NCBI GenBank assembly: GCA_951640165.1
Contig: OX621265.1
Location: 18,489,001 to 18,553,000 of the forward strand
Direction of reading: 5' to 3'
Source of the DNA: Pseudoips prasinana
Lineage: Eukaryota; Arthropoda; Insecta; Lepidoptera; Nolidae
DNA length: 64,000 nucleotides
Shown: positions 55,001 to 61,115 of the stretch, piece after piece
Position numbering within the stretch: position 1 is the first letter of the stretch
Layout of the letters: each line of letters opens with the position of its first letter
The notes under the pieces: generated by a model
The model's database searches: none
What the model was told of the DNA's origin: nothing
Seen by the model: only the letters and a program-made list of their open reading frames with translations
Program-made: the position numbers and the translations under genes

Positions 55001-57763
55001 TGATTGGCTGATAATTTATAGACCCATTAATTGACACCACTTTTATCTTTTTACATCCGGGCCCAATATTGTATGAAAACGTATACGTCTCCTTTAATTT
55101 CGTTCAATTCCTAATAGATATTTGAAACTTTATTATAAAAGATTTATTCATTATTAGACTTATTTATTAGACTCCTTGATTCCCCGCTCGCTTGATGATA
55201 TCCTCCCAGCTGTATCCGTCGACGGCGACACCCTTAGCTTGCTGGCCTGGGCCCTTGCATGGGCGCGAGCGTGACTAGCCAAACCTGGTTACGAAAGTCC
55301 TGTTACGGGAAGCTCAGTAAAGAGACCCATTAGAATCGTATGTGTAATTGTAGGAGGGTTTAGGCTGGGTTTTCCGGAACTGGCGTTTGGCATCAAGGGC
55401 TCTAAGTTTCATTTGAAAGCAGCTCGCCATTCTCTCCTCTGGGTAGCAAGCTTTCCCACAATGTGCTGCTTGACCATATCCAGCCTGTACTATTTAAGCA
55501 GTGAAAGCCTCCTATGGTAATGTGTTAAGAGAGGTAGGGCATAGCGTTCATTCGCTCAAAGAGCAGCCCGACGGGGGAAGTACCTCCACCTTACAGAAGA
55601 CATTCCTTAATAATAACATTAGTAATTTTAATGTAGTGTTTCCGAGTGTGAGTAAGGTCGTCAGAGCTCATTGGGGTGGGGGGAAGGGTCAGCAACACTT
55701 GTTTGCTGACTCTTAAAGGCCGGTAACGCACCCGCGACACCTCTGGTGTTTTGAGTGTACATGGGCGGCGGTGAATACTTACCATCAGGTGACCCACTTG
55801 CTCGTTTGTCGCCCTTTGATATAAAAAAGGACAGACAATTTAAAATTGAATTGATTCTTAAGCTAAGTTTTAATGTATACAAATAAATAAAATTGGAGTG
55901 TCTGTTTGTAATATTGAAATAGCCGGTTTTTACTACATAAATATGAATATACATACGGTACATAAGCCAAAATAACATTTTTTACAATTTTTGTCTGTCT
56001 GTCTGTCTGTTTGTTCCGGCTAATCTCTGAAATGGCTGGACCGATTTTGACGGGACTTTTATTGGCAGGTAGCTGATGTAATAAGGAGTAACTTAGGCTA
56101 CTTTTATTTTAGAAAAAGTTTTTATTTAAACTAATTAACACGCGGACGAAGTCGCGGGCACAGCTAGTTTGAAAATATAACTCTAAACTAGCAATGACAA
56201 ATATAAATGTGTCTTTATTCAAAATTTGAACCGTATTACTATTTTCAATTTCAATTTATTTATTGCTTTCATGGGCTGTACATAGGTATTTTAGATATTA
56301 ATACAGTACCAAACATGAACACTGTAAGGACACTGCAACAATACAATAAACAAATAAATGTTTGTCAGAACTTCACATGTATATAATAAGAATATAATTA
56401 AAATGAATACAATAAAATAGCGCTGTGAATATATGGAAATGTGTTTTTTATGATTTTTTGTTTATTTAATAGGCAGCGATGTAATAACATAATTAAAAAA
56501 GAACCTGTTACTGTACTACTTTGAATGCTGTGGTTGTCTATAAATGTTGCAACACTACTTGATAATCCCTAAATCTATACATATAATAAAATCGTAGGAA
56601 TGTCAAAACTGTACATTGAATATTTTAAAAAAAGGATACTTGGTGCATGATCTGCATTCGATATCGAAGACAAAAATTTAGTTTTTAGAATTTTTGTCTG
56701 TTTATCTTTTTGTCTGTATGTATGTCCGGGCTAAACTCAAAAAGTACTGCATGGAATTACTTCAAATTTTGCATGAATATTACTAAGAGGTCGGGTCAAC
56801 ATATAGGCTACATATTATCACGCTATAACCTACGGGGTAGGAGCTGTGATAATTTATACAATTTAACGCGGGTTAAACTGCGGGGCATAGCTAGTAAATA
56901 AATAAATTGATAACCTCTTTCTTTTGGAGTCGAAAAAAAATACATTATATGCTATGTCATTTTCAGGAACTCCTGCCAAGAAGAATATTGACACAAATAA
57001 AGGAAGGACTGTAAGGATACGTTCCAGTCAGAAAACCGAGACTACATTCGAATGCGATTTGTGCCGCAAAACTTTTAGGCGGAAATATCATTTAAAAAGA
57101 CATACGAAAATTCACAGTGGGGACAAACCTTTCAAATGTAATGTCTGCAAGTTTAGTTTCACCCGAGCGAGTCATTTAAAGAGGCATATTCAAAATATTC
57201 ACGATATCAGCAAAGATAGACTTCGTCAAACCAACGAAACTGAGGAGAAATCCGATTTATGTGAGTTTTGTGGGAAGAGTTTCAGTCATACTAGTATGAA
57301 GGCACACATTCGTGTACATACTGGTGAAAAACCTTTTAAATGCCATATCTGTCATAGTAGTTTCACAATTAACCATAGTTTAAAAGACCACATGCTGTTA
57401 CACACGGGGGAGAAACCATATAAATGTGATCTGTGTGAAGAAAGTTTTAGCCGTAAGAATTATTTAAAGTACCACCTTCTTGTTCACACTGGTGAGAAAG
57501 CTTTTAAGTGCAATGAATGTGGAAGGTGTTTTTATCTGAAACATCATTTGAAAGACCACTTGCTATTGCACGCTGGTGAGAAATCTTTCAAATGCGATTT
57601 GTGTCCTGTTACTTTCAGTCGCAAGAGTCATTTAAATAAACACATTGTTGTTCACACTGGTGACAAACCCTTTGAATGCAATGTTTGTAAAAGGAAATTC
57701 AATCATAAGGGCAATTTGAAAGCACACCAACGTACACACACGGGTGAGAAACGAACAAGGTGA
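33982..57763 (+). CDS. ZAD/C2H2 zinc-finger transcription factor gene, seven exons
   Basis: Exons are 33982-34086, 35494-35622, 39473-39626, 43685-43867, 50619-50762, 52020-52181 and 56967-57763. All introns are GT-AG. Phases are 0,0,1,1,1,1 and each junction preserves the frame, giving 557 codons plus stop. The ZAD zinc knot is made of CRIC (exon 1) and CYIC (exon 2). A linker with V-K-E-E and V-K-Q-E sumoylation-like sites follows, then eight C2H2 fingers in exon 7. ZAD proteins are mostly arthropod nuclear factors that dimerise through the ZAD and bind DNA with the fingers. The gene is about 24 kb, and repeats fill much of its introns. Target and exact identity are unknown. Confidence 0.9.
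34087..35493 (+). other. Intron 1 of the ZAD gene
   Basis: A TATG microsatellite at 34131-34148 and a SINE at 34241-34475 (listed separately). 34740-35060 has GC-richer, repeat-like text without domains. The acceptor is TTTTCAG at 35487-35493. Confidence 0.7.
34241..34475 (-). mobile_element. tRNA-derived SINE
   Basis: The minus strand reads GGTTGGTAAATTTG..., a decayed B box and CCAGGACAGATATTTGTGTG, the same family as 2837-2975. Its end GTTTGGGATGAGATGGC is like the SINE family 1 tail. Confidence 0.6.
35494..35622 (+). CDS. ZAD gene exon 2
   Basis: 43 codons, phase 0 at both ends; it starts [20 protein letters not shown]. It supplies the second zinc pair (CYIC) and the long helix ([17 protein letters not shown]) that ends the ZAD. 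Donor GTGAGA. Confidence 0.88.
35685..35752 (+). repeat. LINE 3' end with GATGATGAT tail
   Basis: GGCCTTTGCCCAGCAGTGGA then TCTTCGGCTGATATGATGAT; a common LINE tail here in plus orientation. Confidence 0.65.
36470..36890 (-). mobile_element. Partial inverted copy of the 58150-59120 element
   Basis: It reverse-matches 58360-58795: GCTTCTATCGCGGGCC, CCATCTATCGATGAATACCA, ACCGTAATCAGCTGTTTGTG and CATCTACGTACAA occur in the same order on the other strand. The terminal inverted repeats are not present here. Confidence 0.75.
36985..37113 (+). repeat. LINE 3' UTR with TATTC tail
   Basis: GCGATAAGACCGCCCATTGT, then TGTACAATAAAGAGTATTCT and repeats of TATTC. Same family as 11655-11840. Confidence 0.7.
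37500..37830 (+). pseudogene. LINE RT C-terminus and 3' UTR
   Basis: It encodes [19 protein letters not shown], then a 3' UTR with GTTTCTCAGTAGCTGACACG and an end at TTTAGACTTTGACTTTG. It is the sister of 32300-32520. Confidence 0.65.
38127..38510. mobile_element. Foldback/MITE with long inverted ends
   Basis: 38127-38203 and 38430-38510 are reverse complements over about 75 bp (ACCGGCTAAG, CGATTTCTTAAAT, TTCAAATAAA). Shorter inner inverted pairs (GTCGTTAAATCGACTTC against GAAGCCGATTTAACGAT) lie inside. Non-coding. Confidence 0.7.
38539..39044 (+). mobile_element. Helitron A interrupted by Helitron B
   Basis: CACTAATATTATAAAGGCGA starts family A. At 38688 family B begins and ends at 38992 (CACGGCTAG). 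Family A then resumes (38993-39044) with its own hairpin and CACAGCTAGT. Confidence 0.75.
38688..38992 (+). mobile_element. Helitron-like element, family B (nested)
   Basis: TCAATACATATAATAAAATC to the GC hairpin and CTAG; close to 56574-56894. Confidence 0.8.
39045..39414 (+). mobile_element. Two truncated Helitron A copies
   Basis: 39052-39215 keeps a 5' part (ATTATAAACGCGAAAGTTTG). 39302-39414 is a short copy with 5' TCCTACTAATAATATAAATG and the terminal GCGGGTGAAACCGCGGGGCA. Confidence 0.6.
39473..39626 (+). CDS. ZAD gene exon 3
   Basis: Enters at phase 0, leaves at phase 1; 51 codons plus one base. It encodes [19 protein letters not shown] and an acidic tail with VKEE and IKAE, which fit the sumoylation consensus. 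No fold is recognised. Donor GTGATT is weaker than the others. Confidence 0.8.
39651..40245 (+). mobile_element. SINE family 2 split by an RTE tail
   Basis: The head 39655-39716 (CGCACGTGTGGTGCAGCGGC, TAAGACAGTCGCCTCG) and body 40028-40245 (GTCTGGATGTAATTTGTGTC) are continuous in other copies, for example 49924-50260. In this copy the RTE piece sits between them. Confidence 0.75.
39717..40027 (-). mobile_element. 5'-truncated RTE insertion
   Basis: The minus strand encodes the last about 98 codons of RTE pol ([13 protein letters not shown] to YPSGKQA) and ends in the CATA tail at 39717. Close to 16788-17055. Confidence 0.8.
40255..40411. mobile_element. Harbinger-like MITE with TAA duplication
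   Basis: The ends are GGCCCCCTACGCACTATGCG and its inverse GCCGCATAGTGCGTAGGCC; TAA stands on both sides (40252-40254, 40412-40414). Second copy at 20407-20581. Confidence 0.75.
40487..40759 (+). mobile_element. 5'-truncated RTE with 11-bp target duplication
   Basis: 273 bp of RTE 3' end with a TATG tail between two copies of ATCATGGACAT (40476-40486 and 40760-40770). One small deletion lies near 40680 compared with other copies. Confidence 0.9.
40860..41157 (+). mobile_element. tRNA-derived SINE, family 3
   Basis: The head has TAGCGGTAGC and B box GGTTCAAATCCC; the body ends near ACTAGTCTCCATT. Same family as 2998-3395. Confidence 0.7.
41161..41425 (+). mobile_element. tRNA-derived SINE, family 1
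   Basis: GGTCACCGTAGCCTAGTTGG (A box) and GGTTCGAATCC (B box), then a 200-bp body ending GTGTGACATTGTC and an ATATT tail. Copies at 53323-53570, 59542-59802 and 63091-63349 (all minus). Confidence 0.85.
41450..42133 (+). pseudogene. LINE RT C-terminal fragment
   Basis: The frame opens at about 41457 ([20 protein letters not shown]), passes [19 protein letters not shown] and ends at 42131-42133. It is the thumb and C-terminal part of a CR1/jockey RT; the palm is absent, so this is a 5'-truncated insertion. The frame is intact over 214 codons from 41489. Confidence 0.8.
42330..42535. repeat. Unclassified interspersed repeat
   Basis: Two similar phrases, GAGTATGTTTCGCCGGACCG (42370) and GAGTTTGTTTCGCTGGGTCT (42436), follow each other about 65 bases apart, each followed by TCTCA and GGTAG. 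Origin not known to me. Confidence 0.45.
42560..42830 (+). repeat. LINE 3' tail
   Basis: TTACAAGCGCTTTTTTAAAG, then CTACGTGAATGAAAACC and an ATTT tail; same as inside 9421-9861. Confidence 0.65.
42935..43010 (+). mobile_element. tRNA-like sequence (SINE head or tRNA pseudogene)
   Basis: GGTGCGGTGGCGGAGCGGTT (D-arm, A box) and GTGGGTTCGATTCCCAC (perfect T-arm). The acceptor stem has a mismatch and a weak pair, and a short T/A-rich body follows. I favour a SINE head over a working tRNA. Confidence 0.55.
43095..43290 (+). repeat. Interspersed repeat
   Basis: GGGATCCAAGACAGTTGTCG and CTTACAGGAGTTGCAGTGGT; reversed copies at 50800-50945 and 52630-52835. Confidence 0.6.
43490..43670 (+). repeat. 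LINE 3' end fragment
   Basis: ATACAGGCCTAGG, TTTGTGGAGATGTTATAA and an ATTATTTATTATT tail, ending just before exon 4's acceptor; sister of 24659-24861. Confidence 0.45.
43685..43867 (+). CDS. ZAD gene exon 4
   Basis: Phase 1 in and out. It encodes [20 protein letters not shown] and an acidic end with VDVKQEMSD (VKQE is a sumoylation-like site). Donor GTAAGT. No known fold. Confidence 0.82.
43966..44100. mobile_element. 135-bp MITE (TA-flanked)
   Basis: Same family and length as 10138-10272. The ends are CAGATGCCAGC and GCTGGCGTCTG. Confidence 0.85.
44183..44396 (+). mobile_element. Helitron A with inverted second 5' end
   Basis: A normal start TCACACTAATATTATAAAGG and normal body to CACAGCTA (44358). 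Where the final G should be, 40 bp follow (44357-44396) that are the reverse complement of the element's own first 40 bp with one mismatch. Confidence 0.75.
44685..47645 (+). CDS. Intact LINE endonuclease-reverse transcriptase ORF
   Basis: 986 codons without a stop. I chose ATG 44685 ([16 protein letters not shown]) because the sister copy starts at the same place; the frame extends 48 codons upstream without ATG. The APE endonuclease has [29 protein letters not shown] and [10 protein letters not shown]. The RT has [63 protein letters not shown] and catalytic YADD. A thumb and a C-terminal [10 protein letters not shown] block end it. No RNase H or ORF1 was seen. The protein would nick DNA and copy its own RNA at the nick. 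It may be recently active. Confidence 0.92.
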   Translation: MSVYSDDDSFYSANESIISACDSFRSLDHTLGEFIRQQFIGPRDNLLNVCHINAQSVPSNYSDLLDAFTDCNVHAILISESWLKPHLLSTTYPLPGYILVRNDRIDKGGGGVAIYIKSNLPFKIVRTSSCNYSASAEFVFLEVTVKGAKVLIGAVYCPPSVDYFTDLELVLESLGSEYAHHIIMGDFNTNLLSPSSPRSRKFLHIVESCSLHILPLQATHHNASGDDTWLDIILTSNTSLVSSHGQHDAPGFSHHDLIYISYILKPPKPKPRVLRVRSFARMNVENLVSDAAKINWKQLMEAANLNDKLSIFNETVTRLYNIHAPIKNVKFKRPPAPWMSQGIQMAMRRRDRAFRKYKRDRSEEHWGLFKVARNRCNKMIRDAKRRHIHDNLSASTPAGIWKFLGTLGIGKSRHLDLPTSIGLDDLNHHFSTTSSLDHLTKSQTIAFVNGLTRPNINPFHFVPVCSEDIKKTILSMKSNAVGCDNISRRMLIPILNHLLPAISHIINYSLDHGSFPSLWQKAYVHPLPKISNPVLPTDYRPISILPFLSKVLESTVHKQLSYFILSNNLISPYQSGFRPGHSTTTALLKVTGDIRAGMEDTMVTILVLVDFSNAFNTVSHDVLLCILSHLKVSDESLVWFTSYLRGRQQSVRVGENLSNWCDLDNGVPQGGILSPLLFSIFINLLSKNFLCSYHLYADDLQLYAQTSVDKIPEAFDKVNRDLDYINEWSNQFGLTVNPLKSQAILVGSSRTMSKVDAGTLPPIIFNNTVIPISQNVKNLGLLMDDTLNWQNQIACVSKKITGILRSLYRLRKFLPSETKVTLVQVLLFPIIDYGDVCYFDLNADQLNKLDRLLNNCIRFIFNLRKYDHVSTYRDQLNWMPIRHRRKLRALTTLFSFLNSPTSPAYLASHFQYLSSNHNKNLRSSYNRLLQCPSHRTNFLHSSFFVQSVLLWNALPLEIRMAKTRYTFKNKIRKYFLSTIKAESSPQ
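47697..49097 (+). CDS. RTE reverse transcriptase, C-terminal 466 codons intact
   Basis: Open from the insertion edge to TGA at 49095-49097. Blocks are [70 protein letters not shown], catalytic YADD ([13 protein letters not shown]), [28 protein letters not shown], and the RTE C-terminus [12 protein letters not shown]. The endonuclease is lost by truncation. It keeps the segments the minus-strand copy (16748-20238) has lost, so it is a good reference for that copy. Confidence 0.92.
   Translation, partial: SDWCKAVIVPLYKGKGSRQDCKNYRGISLLSVVGKLYAKVLVERVVKETDAKIWDAQAGFRKGMGCTDQVFSLRSIVEKFLGKNQKVYCAFVDLEKAYDRVLRNELWSVLSMYGLNDNLVQALKSLYRDSRACVRINGSYTEWFSIQKGVRQGCVASPWLFNLFMDSCLKDLKESECGVRMNELLIKCLLYADDQVLLASSADELQVMVTNMYESFERKGMKMNVGKTKVMVFERDEYTTACDIVIGGEKVEQVNEFVYLGTLFTRDGKYEKDIVRRVNAGNRVNGALHAFMSSRQVSKKARLAVHDGVLVPTLMYGSESWVWQKKNESKINAVEMRALRSMCGVTLRDRIRNTDVRERCGVKEDVVTKIEKGMLRWFGHLERMNERRLTKEVYLAWVNGTTGRGRPRRTFSDQIGDVLKKGQVRSTLNRRACMKNIMTVIEAKEVCKDRDKWKSVVSAYPSGKQA
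47697..49120 (+). mobile_element. 5'-truncated RTE insertion with 12-bp target duplication
   Basis: It begins inside the RT ([16 protein letters not shown]) and ends in TATG repeats. TATATTATTTAT stands at 47685-47696 and 49121-49132. It is inserted in the same orientation as the host LINE. Confidence 0.9.
49600..49865 (+). repeat. Interspersed repeat (GCGACAAACGAGCAAGCGGG)
   Basis: Common block ATGGCGACAAACGAGCAAGC and CACCTGATGGTAAGTGATCA; reversed at 55585-55830, split copy at 58045-58149 and 59121-59200. Confidence 0.65.
49924..50260 (+). mobile_element. tRNA-derived SINE, family 2
   Basis: GCACGTGTGGCGCAGTGTCT (A box) and GGGTTCGAGTCCCGC (B box), body with GTAATTTGTGTCCGTCTATT. The most complete copy in the window. 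Confidence 0.8.
50619..50762 (+). CDS. ZAD gene exon 5
   Basis: Phase 1 in and out, 48 codons: [20 protein letters not shown], then [17 protein letters not shown] basic RRRYQRVE core follows an acidic start. Donor GTAAGC. Confidence 0.82.
50800..50945 (-). repeat. Interspersed repeat
   Basis: Reverse copy of 43140-43290 (CCACTGCAACTCCTGTAAGC). Confidence 0.6.
50956..51265 (+). mobile_element. Helitron-like element, family B
   Basis: TCTATACATATAATAAAATT to the hairpin GCGGGTAAAACCGC and CTAG followed by T. Confidence 0.85.
51455..51730. mobile_element. MITE with palindromic GGCGACGCGTCGCC
   Basis: It starts near GATGTGAAACATC (51463) and ends near GATGTTTCACATC (51680) in inverse. Inside, GTGGCGACG-type palindromes cluster (51520-51590). 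Second copy at 62152-62417. Confidence 0.75.
51731..52019 (+). other. End of intron 5
   Basis: AT-rich with the acceptor TTTCCACAG at 52011-52019. No element recognised. Confidence 0.4.
52020..52181 (+). CDS. ZAD gene exon 6
   Basis: Phase 1 in and out, 54 codons: [20 protein letters not shown], then [18 protein letters not shown]. It parallels exon 5 from the split Glu to the RRKYQRVE core. Donor GTAAGT. Confidence 0.85.
52190..52440. repeat. GC-rich interspersed repeat
   Basis: GGGGGCTCTGGGTACTCGTG and GCCAGTACCCCCGCTGTACA; C-rich block CCCCCCTCCTCCCC. Probably a LINE 3' region. Confidence 0.45.
52630..52835 (-). repeat. Interspersed repeat
   Basis: Reverse copy of 43095-43290 including TAGTTCCACTTC at its end. 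Confidence 0.65.
53158..53812 (-). mobile_element. hAT-type MITE with a SINE inside
   Basis: TAGGGTTACCATATG and, at the far end, CATATGGTAACCCTA. The 8-bp flanks GTCGCGCT/CTCGCGCT differ by one base. 53323-53570 is SINE family 1 (minus). Without it the element equals 60467-60821 in outline. Confidence 0.8.
53323..53570 (-). mobile_element. tRNA-derived SINE, family 1 (nested)
   Basis: The minus-strand head CTACGAAGC-like arm and GGTTCGAATCC are at the high end; the ATTATTATT tail is at 53323-53336. Confidence 0.8.
53959..54083. mobile_element. 135-bp MITE family, truncated copy
   Basis: AGCACATCAAGCTACCCCAA to GGCGTCTG; lacks about the first nine bases. Confidence 0.75.
54100..54250 (-). 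repeat. LINE tail next to a tRNA-like scrap
   Basis: TTGGTCTAGTGGTTCGATTC joins an A-box-like and a B-box-like part with the middle lost. Then TTTATTTATTTATAAGGTAC, a reversed LINE tail. Confidence 0.4.
55585..55830 (-). repeat. Interspersed repeat
   Basis: Reverse copy of 49600-49865 (GTGACCCACTTGCTCGTTTG). Confidence 0.6.
55965..56167 (+). mobile_element. Helitron-like element, another family, 5' end unclear
   Basis: Ends CGCGGACGAAGTCGCGGGCA then CAGCTAG before T. The hairpin CGCGGACGAAGTCGCG is typical; a TCTG microsatellite lies at 55990-56013. Confidence 0.65.
56574..56894 (+). mobile_element. Helitron-like element, family B
   Basis: TCTATACATATAATAAAATC to GGGGCATAGCTAG; ends only 72 bases before exon 7. 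Confidence 0.85.
56967..57763 (+). CDS. ZAD gene exon 7: eight C2H2 zinc fingers and stop
   Basis: It starts with two bases completing the split codon ([13 protein letters not shown]); a basic linker [12 protein letters not shown] follows. Fingers begin CDLC, CNVC, CEFC, CHIC, CDLC, CNEC, CDLC and CNVC, most joined by H-[TS]-G-[ED]-K-[PAS] linkers. Finger 3 is one residue short between its second Cys and first His. Fingers 2 and 3 are separated by a longer acidic linker. Stop TGA at 57761-57763. The 279-codon frame reads upstream into the intron, but splicing at 56966 fits the upstream phase. Confidence 0.95.
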
Positions 57764-58044
57764 AGCAAGTTCTGCACTTCAGAGGCCATTTGGAATAATT
57801 TGACGCCAGTAGGCGTCTTACGCGGGGTTTAATTAAATTAATGATCTACTTCACAATAATTTTCGGTATATCTAGCTTCAGACTGAGGCTTTGTGATTTA
57901 TATAGAAGCATTGCGAAAGAAATGAACAAGGAGAAATCGTATAACAAACATACAAATAAAAACTCACTCGACTTAATAACTTCCGTCTTTTGACTTCGCT
58001 TTAACATTTAAGTTAACTTACAGGGGTTACGGCAAAATTATATT
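57764..58044 (+). other. 3' UTR and end of the ZAD gene
   Basis: AATAAA at 57955-57960 is a fair poly(A) signal about 190 bases after the stop. No repeat is seen before 58045. Confidence 0.6.
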
Positions 58045-58149
58045 CGAGTGGCGACCACAAACTGGAAGAGTCAGCATACAAGTGTTACTGACCCTTCCCC
58101 CACCTCAAAGAGCTCTGGCGATTTTACTCACACGCGGAAACAACATTTA
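58045..58149 (-). repeat. Interspersed repeat, left part (split by insertion)
   Basis: Same family as 49735-49805 (GAGCTCTGGCGATTTTACTC). It continues at 59121-59200 after the Harbinger-like element. Confidence 0.6.
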
Positions 58150-59120
58150 GGCCCGGCGCCCACTATCGGTGGGCATCGGTGCGGCTCGGTATAGCCGGGC
58201 GCCTGAGAGCTGCCTCGGGCTGTCGGTAGCTCGGGTGACATTTTCGAGGCAGACACGTCGCAGAACAAAAAAAAAAAACGACGTGTTGCACTCGGAGACT
58301 GCCGCGGTAAAGCTATTGCATAGCATTTTTTATCAACTTATGCAATTATAATTATTTATTTATTTTATAATATTGCATTTGTGATAATAATAATAAAATG
58401 AATGTATAAAGTATACTAATTCATTTTCTTTCACTATTTTTTCGTGACTTTCTTCATTAAATAATGCACTTCGTTTATTCATATACTTTGTACACAAATT
58501 ATACGAGTACAGATATTCACTATTGTACGTAGATGATAATTACCTATACACCTATATACTTTCTCACAAACAGCTGATTACGGTAGTTTTCCAATACAAC
58601 CAATGCCACCTAAAGGCAGGTTGCTGAACTAAAGAGACAAGCGTGATATTTCAAAAAGTCATTAAAAGTTCTGGTATTTATCGATAGATGGCGGTCGGAG
58701 TGGGGAGTGTTAGGTTTTTCGTTACGGAATTTCTGGATTCGGTCCCCACGCTCAAGGCCCGCGATAGAAGCTATGCAATAGCTCAAAAAGAACAGTCATT
58801 TCGATCACCACACGCGCCTCCATTATCGTATCGTATCAGTTTGTTTTATTTGATGACAGAAGAAAAGTTGATTATTCTTATGCAAGCTCACGAATGTATG
58901 TATGACATAACATCGCGATACTATAGTGATCAACAAATGAAACAGATGCAAGGAACTAAATATTCGACCGCTCTGCGATGTTTCTGCCGCCCGAACTATT
59001 CTGAGGCTACCCAAAATCAGTTACGGCGTCCTTAGGTGTGCTTACGACTGCGGAGGCAGCTGTCAGGGGCCCGAGCTCTACCGAACCGCACCCATACCCA
59101 CCGATAGGGGGCGCCGGGCC
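58150..59120 (+). mobile_element. Harbinger-like TIR element with MADF remnant
   Basis: About 45-bp inverted ends begin GGCCCGGCGCCCAC and finish GGGGGCGCCGGGCC, flanked by TA. It splits an older repeat. 58854-59035 encodes MTEEKLIILMQAHECMYDIT and RYYSDQQMKQ, the start of a MADF (Myb/SANT-like) domain, then degenerates. Harbinger elements often carry a MADF/Myb-like protein beside the transposase. No transposase is present, so the copy is non-autonomous. Confidence 0.65.
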
Positions 59121-59541
59121 TAAGTTATGAATGTCTTCTGTAAAGTGGAGGTACTTCCCCAGTCGGGCTGCTCTTTGAGCGATTGCACGCTGTCTAACAG
59201 TATCATAAAGGATCGTAAAAGTTCCAGATGTATATATATAATATAATGTTCCGTAAGTCATCACTGGCAACACACACTGTTCGAAGACGTTCGACTTGAG
59301 ACTCTGCGGTATTTGGGACGAGAAGATATTACGTAGCTTCCCGAATGCTGCCCAGCCGAGTTGGATTCTACTATACGTATTAAAAAGTATTGGAAATAAA
59401 TTATTTTAATAAAAAATACATTACACACACTAACGTGCTTTAGATACACTGGCAAACTGAGAAGAGATGACAAACTGAGTAAATTAAAGTAAAATACTGT
59501 TTATTGTACACCAATACATAACATAATAATCTATACCTACA

Positions 59542-59802
59542 TATAATAATAATAATATCTAGGGACAATGTCACACAGATCATCCTAGCCCCAAACTAAG
59601 CAAAGCTTGTACTATGGGTACCAGGCGATTATATACATACTTATATAGATAGATAAATACTTATACACATAGAAAACATCCATGACTCAGAAACAAATAT
59701 TCGTGCTCATCCATCACACAAATATTAGCACTTTCCGGGATTCGAACCCAAGACCACCAGCTTTGTAGGCAGGAGCACTACCAACTAGGCTACGGTGACC
59801 GT
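59542..59802 (-). mobile_element. tRNA-derived SINE, family 1
   Basis: Same as 41161-41425, reversed; an AATAATAATA tail at the low end. Confidence 0.8.
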
Positions 59803-59893
59803 CCGACCAATGTGTGGAATGATAAGAGGGGAGATTGTAGAAATTGCCCGCCGGTATCATATCAAACAGTTCTTCTGTACACAGCACATTGTA

Positions 59894-60028
59894 CAGACGC
59901 CAGCACATCCATGTACTCCAATCTGTCAAATTTATTTTATAGATTTTCTACTTTATCCCAAAAGCATAAGGGTCACTTTCAATTGGGGAAATTTGACAGA
60001 TTGGGGTAGCTTGATGTGCTGGCGTCTG
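59894..60028. mobile_element. 135-bp MITE (TA-flanked)
   Basis: CAGACGCCAGCACATCC to GCTGGCGTCTG; same length as 10138-10272. Confidence 0.85.
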
Positions 60029-60202
60029 TACAAGCGGTAGAAAATACAAGTGGAATATTCTCTCAGTCTTACCACAGTATAAATATGGACAGTAAGGTAA
60101 CTTAGCCTAATTGATGAAATAATTACGTACGCTCTATTGAAGCTGTAGGGTTGTAACTTTTAATGTTTTCAATACCTATTTTATTTGTTTTTTTTTTAAA
60201 TA

Positions 60203-60352
60203 CCTCGCTCGCAGTAGGGAAGCGCATCCCTGTATCGCGGGACAACATATAATAGATGGACACAAATTACATCCAGACTCAGAACAACTATTTATGGGTC
60301 ACACAAATAGTTGTCCGGCGCGAGACACGAACCCGCGACACGAAGCAGTCGT
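60203..60352 (-). mobile_element. tRNA-derived SINE, family 2
   Basis: ACAAATAGTTGTCCGGCGCG and the start of the head; the head is cut near 60352. Confidence 0.7.
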
Positions 60353-60466
60353 CCAGTCAAATTTGTTATTAAAACATATTTGTTTTATTAATCAGCAGGA
60401 CGGTTGAAATACAAAAGCTCTCGTTTTGCTGAAGCCGAGTTTAAACAGCCGTATACTACTCAATAC

Positions 60467-60821
60467 TAGGGTTACCATATGACAGGCGTTAACCGCATCT
60501 GACAGGCATTTTAAGGTTTAGACAGGCGTGCGGCCGGCATTGGTCTGAGACAGGCATCTCCGCAGGCTCTCGTCAACGCCCAGTGGAGTAAAGACAGAAA
60601 TCGGCTGACAATTGAATCAGTAAAAGCAATATAAAAAGGAAATTTACAAAACTATATCTTGTGAAGTATTTAACATATATAATAAATATCCTTCTTCATT
60701 ATTATCTGTAGGCTTTTACTTATTACCTACAGCGTTTTGCTTCAGACAGGCATTTTTCTGAAAAATCAGGCATTTTAAGTACCATAGACAGGCATCCCTC
60801 TATTTATATATGGTAACCCTT
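60467..60821 (+). mobile_element. hAT-type MITE with exact 8-bp target duplication
   Basis: TAGGGTTACCATATG at the left and TATGGTAACCCTT at the right, flanked by CTCAATAC at 60459-60466 and 60822-60829. The motif GACAGGC recurs at both inner ends. Confidence 0.9.
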
Positions 60822-60869
60822 CTCAATACACACGTGGATTTTTATAAAGATTGCGGAGATTAATTTGTA

Positions 60870-61115
60870 CGCGACCACTTGTTTTGACGCGGCACTCACT
60901 ACTGACAGCACCGCGACCACCGCTTACGCGACGTCCTGCGTGAGCGATCTAGACGCGAACGCGAAGCGGCGGCCTACGTGACCAAAGGCGCGTGCGGTGC
61001 GTGCGGAGCGGCGCGAAATGAAGCGAACGCGATCAGTTGGCTTAATATTTGCGCGTGAACAGTATGCGGTGCCGTCGTGTTTTTGCGGCGTCGCGCGTCG
61101 GTGAGACCATTGCCT
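60870..61115 (+). promoter_or_regulatory. CpG-rich block, possible promoter or first exon
   Basis: Dense CpG (GCGACGTCC, GAACGCGAAGCGGCGG) in an AT-rich setting. An ATG at 61070 starts MRCRRVFAAS and a good donor-like GTGAGA follows at 61110. No further exon is visible, so the gene, if any, would lie outside the window. Confidence 0.35.

Larger units (their letters stand above)
52182..56966 (+). other. Intron 6 of the ZAD gene
   Basis: 4.8 kb with repeats listed separately. 54250-55180 is AT-rich with nothing recognised. 55185-55500 is a GC-richer block (GTATCCGTCGACGGCGACAC) that looks like an unclassified LINE piece. The acceptor is TTTTCAG at 56960-56966. Confidence 0.65.
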
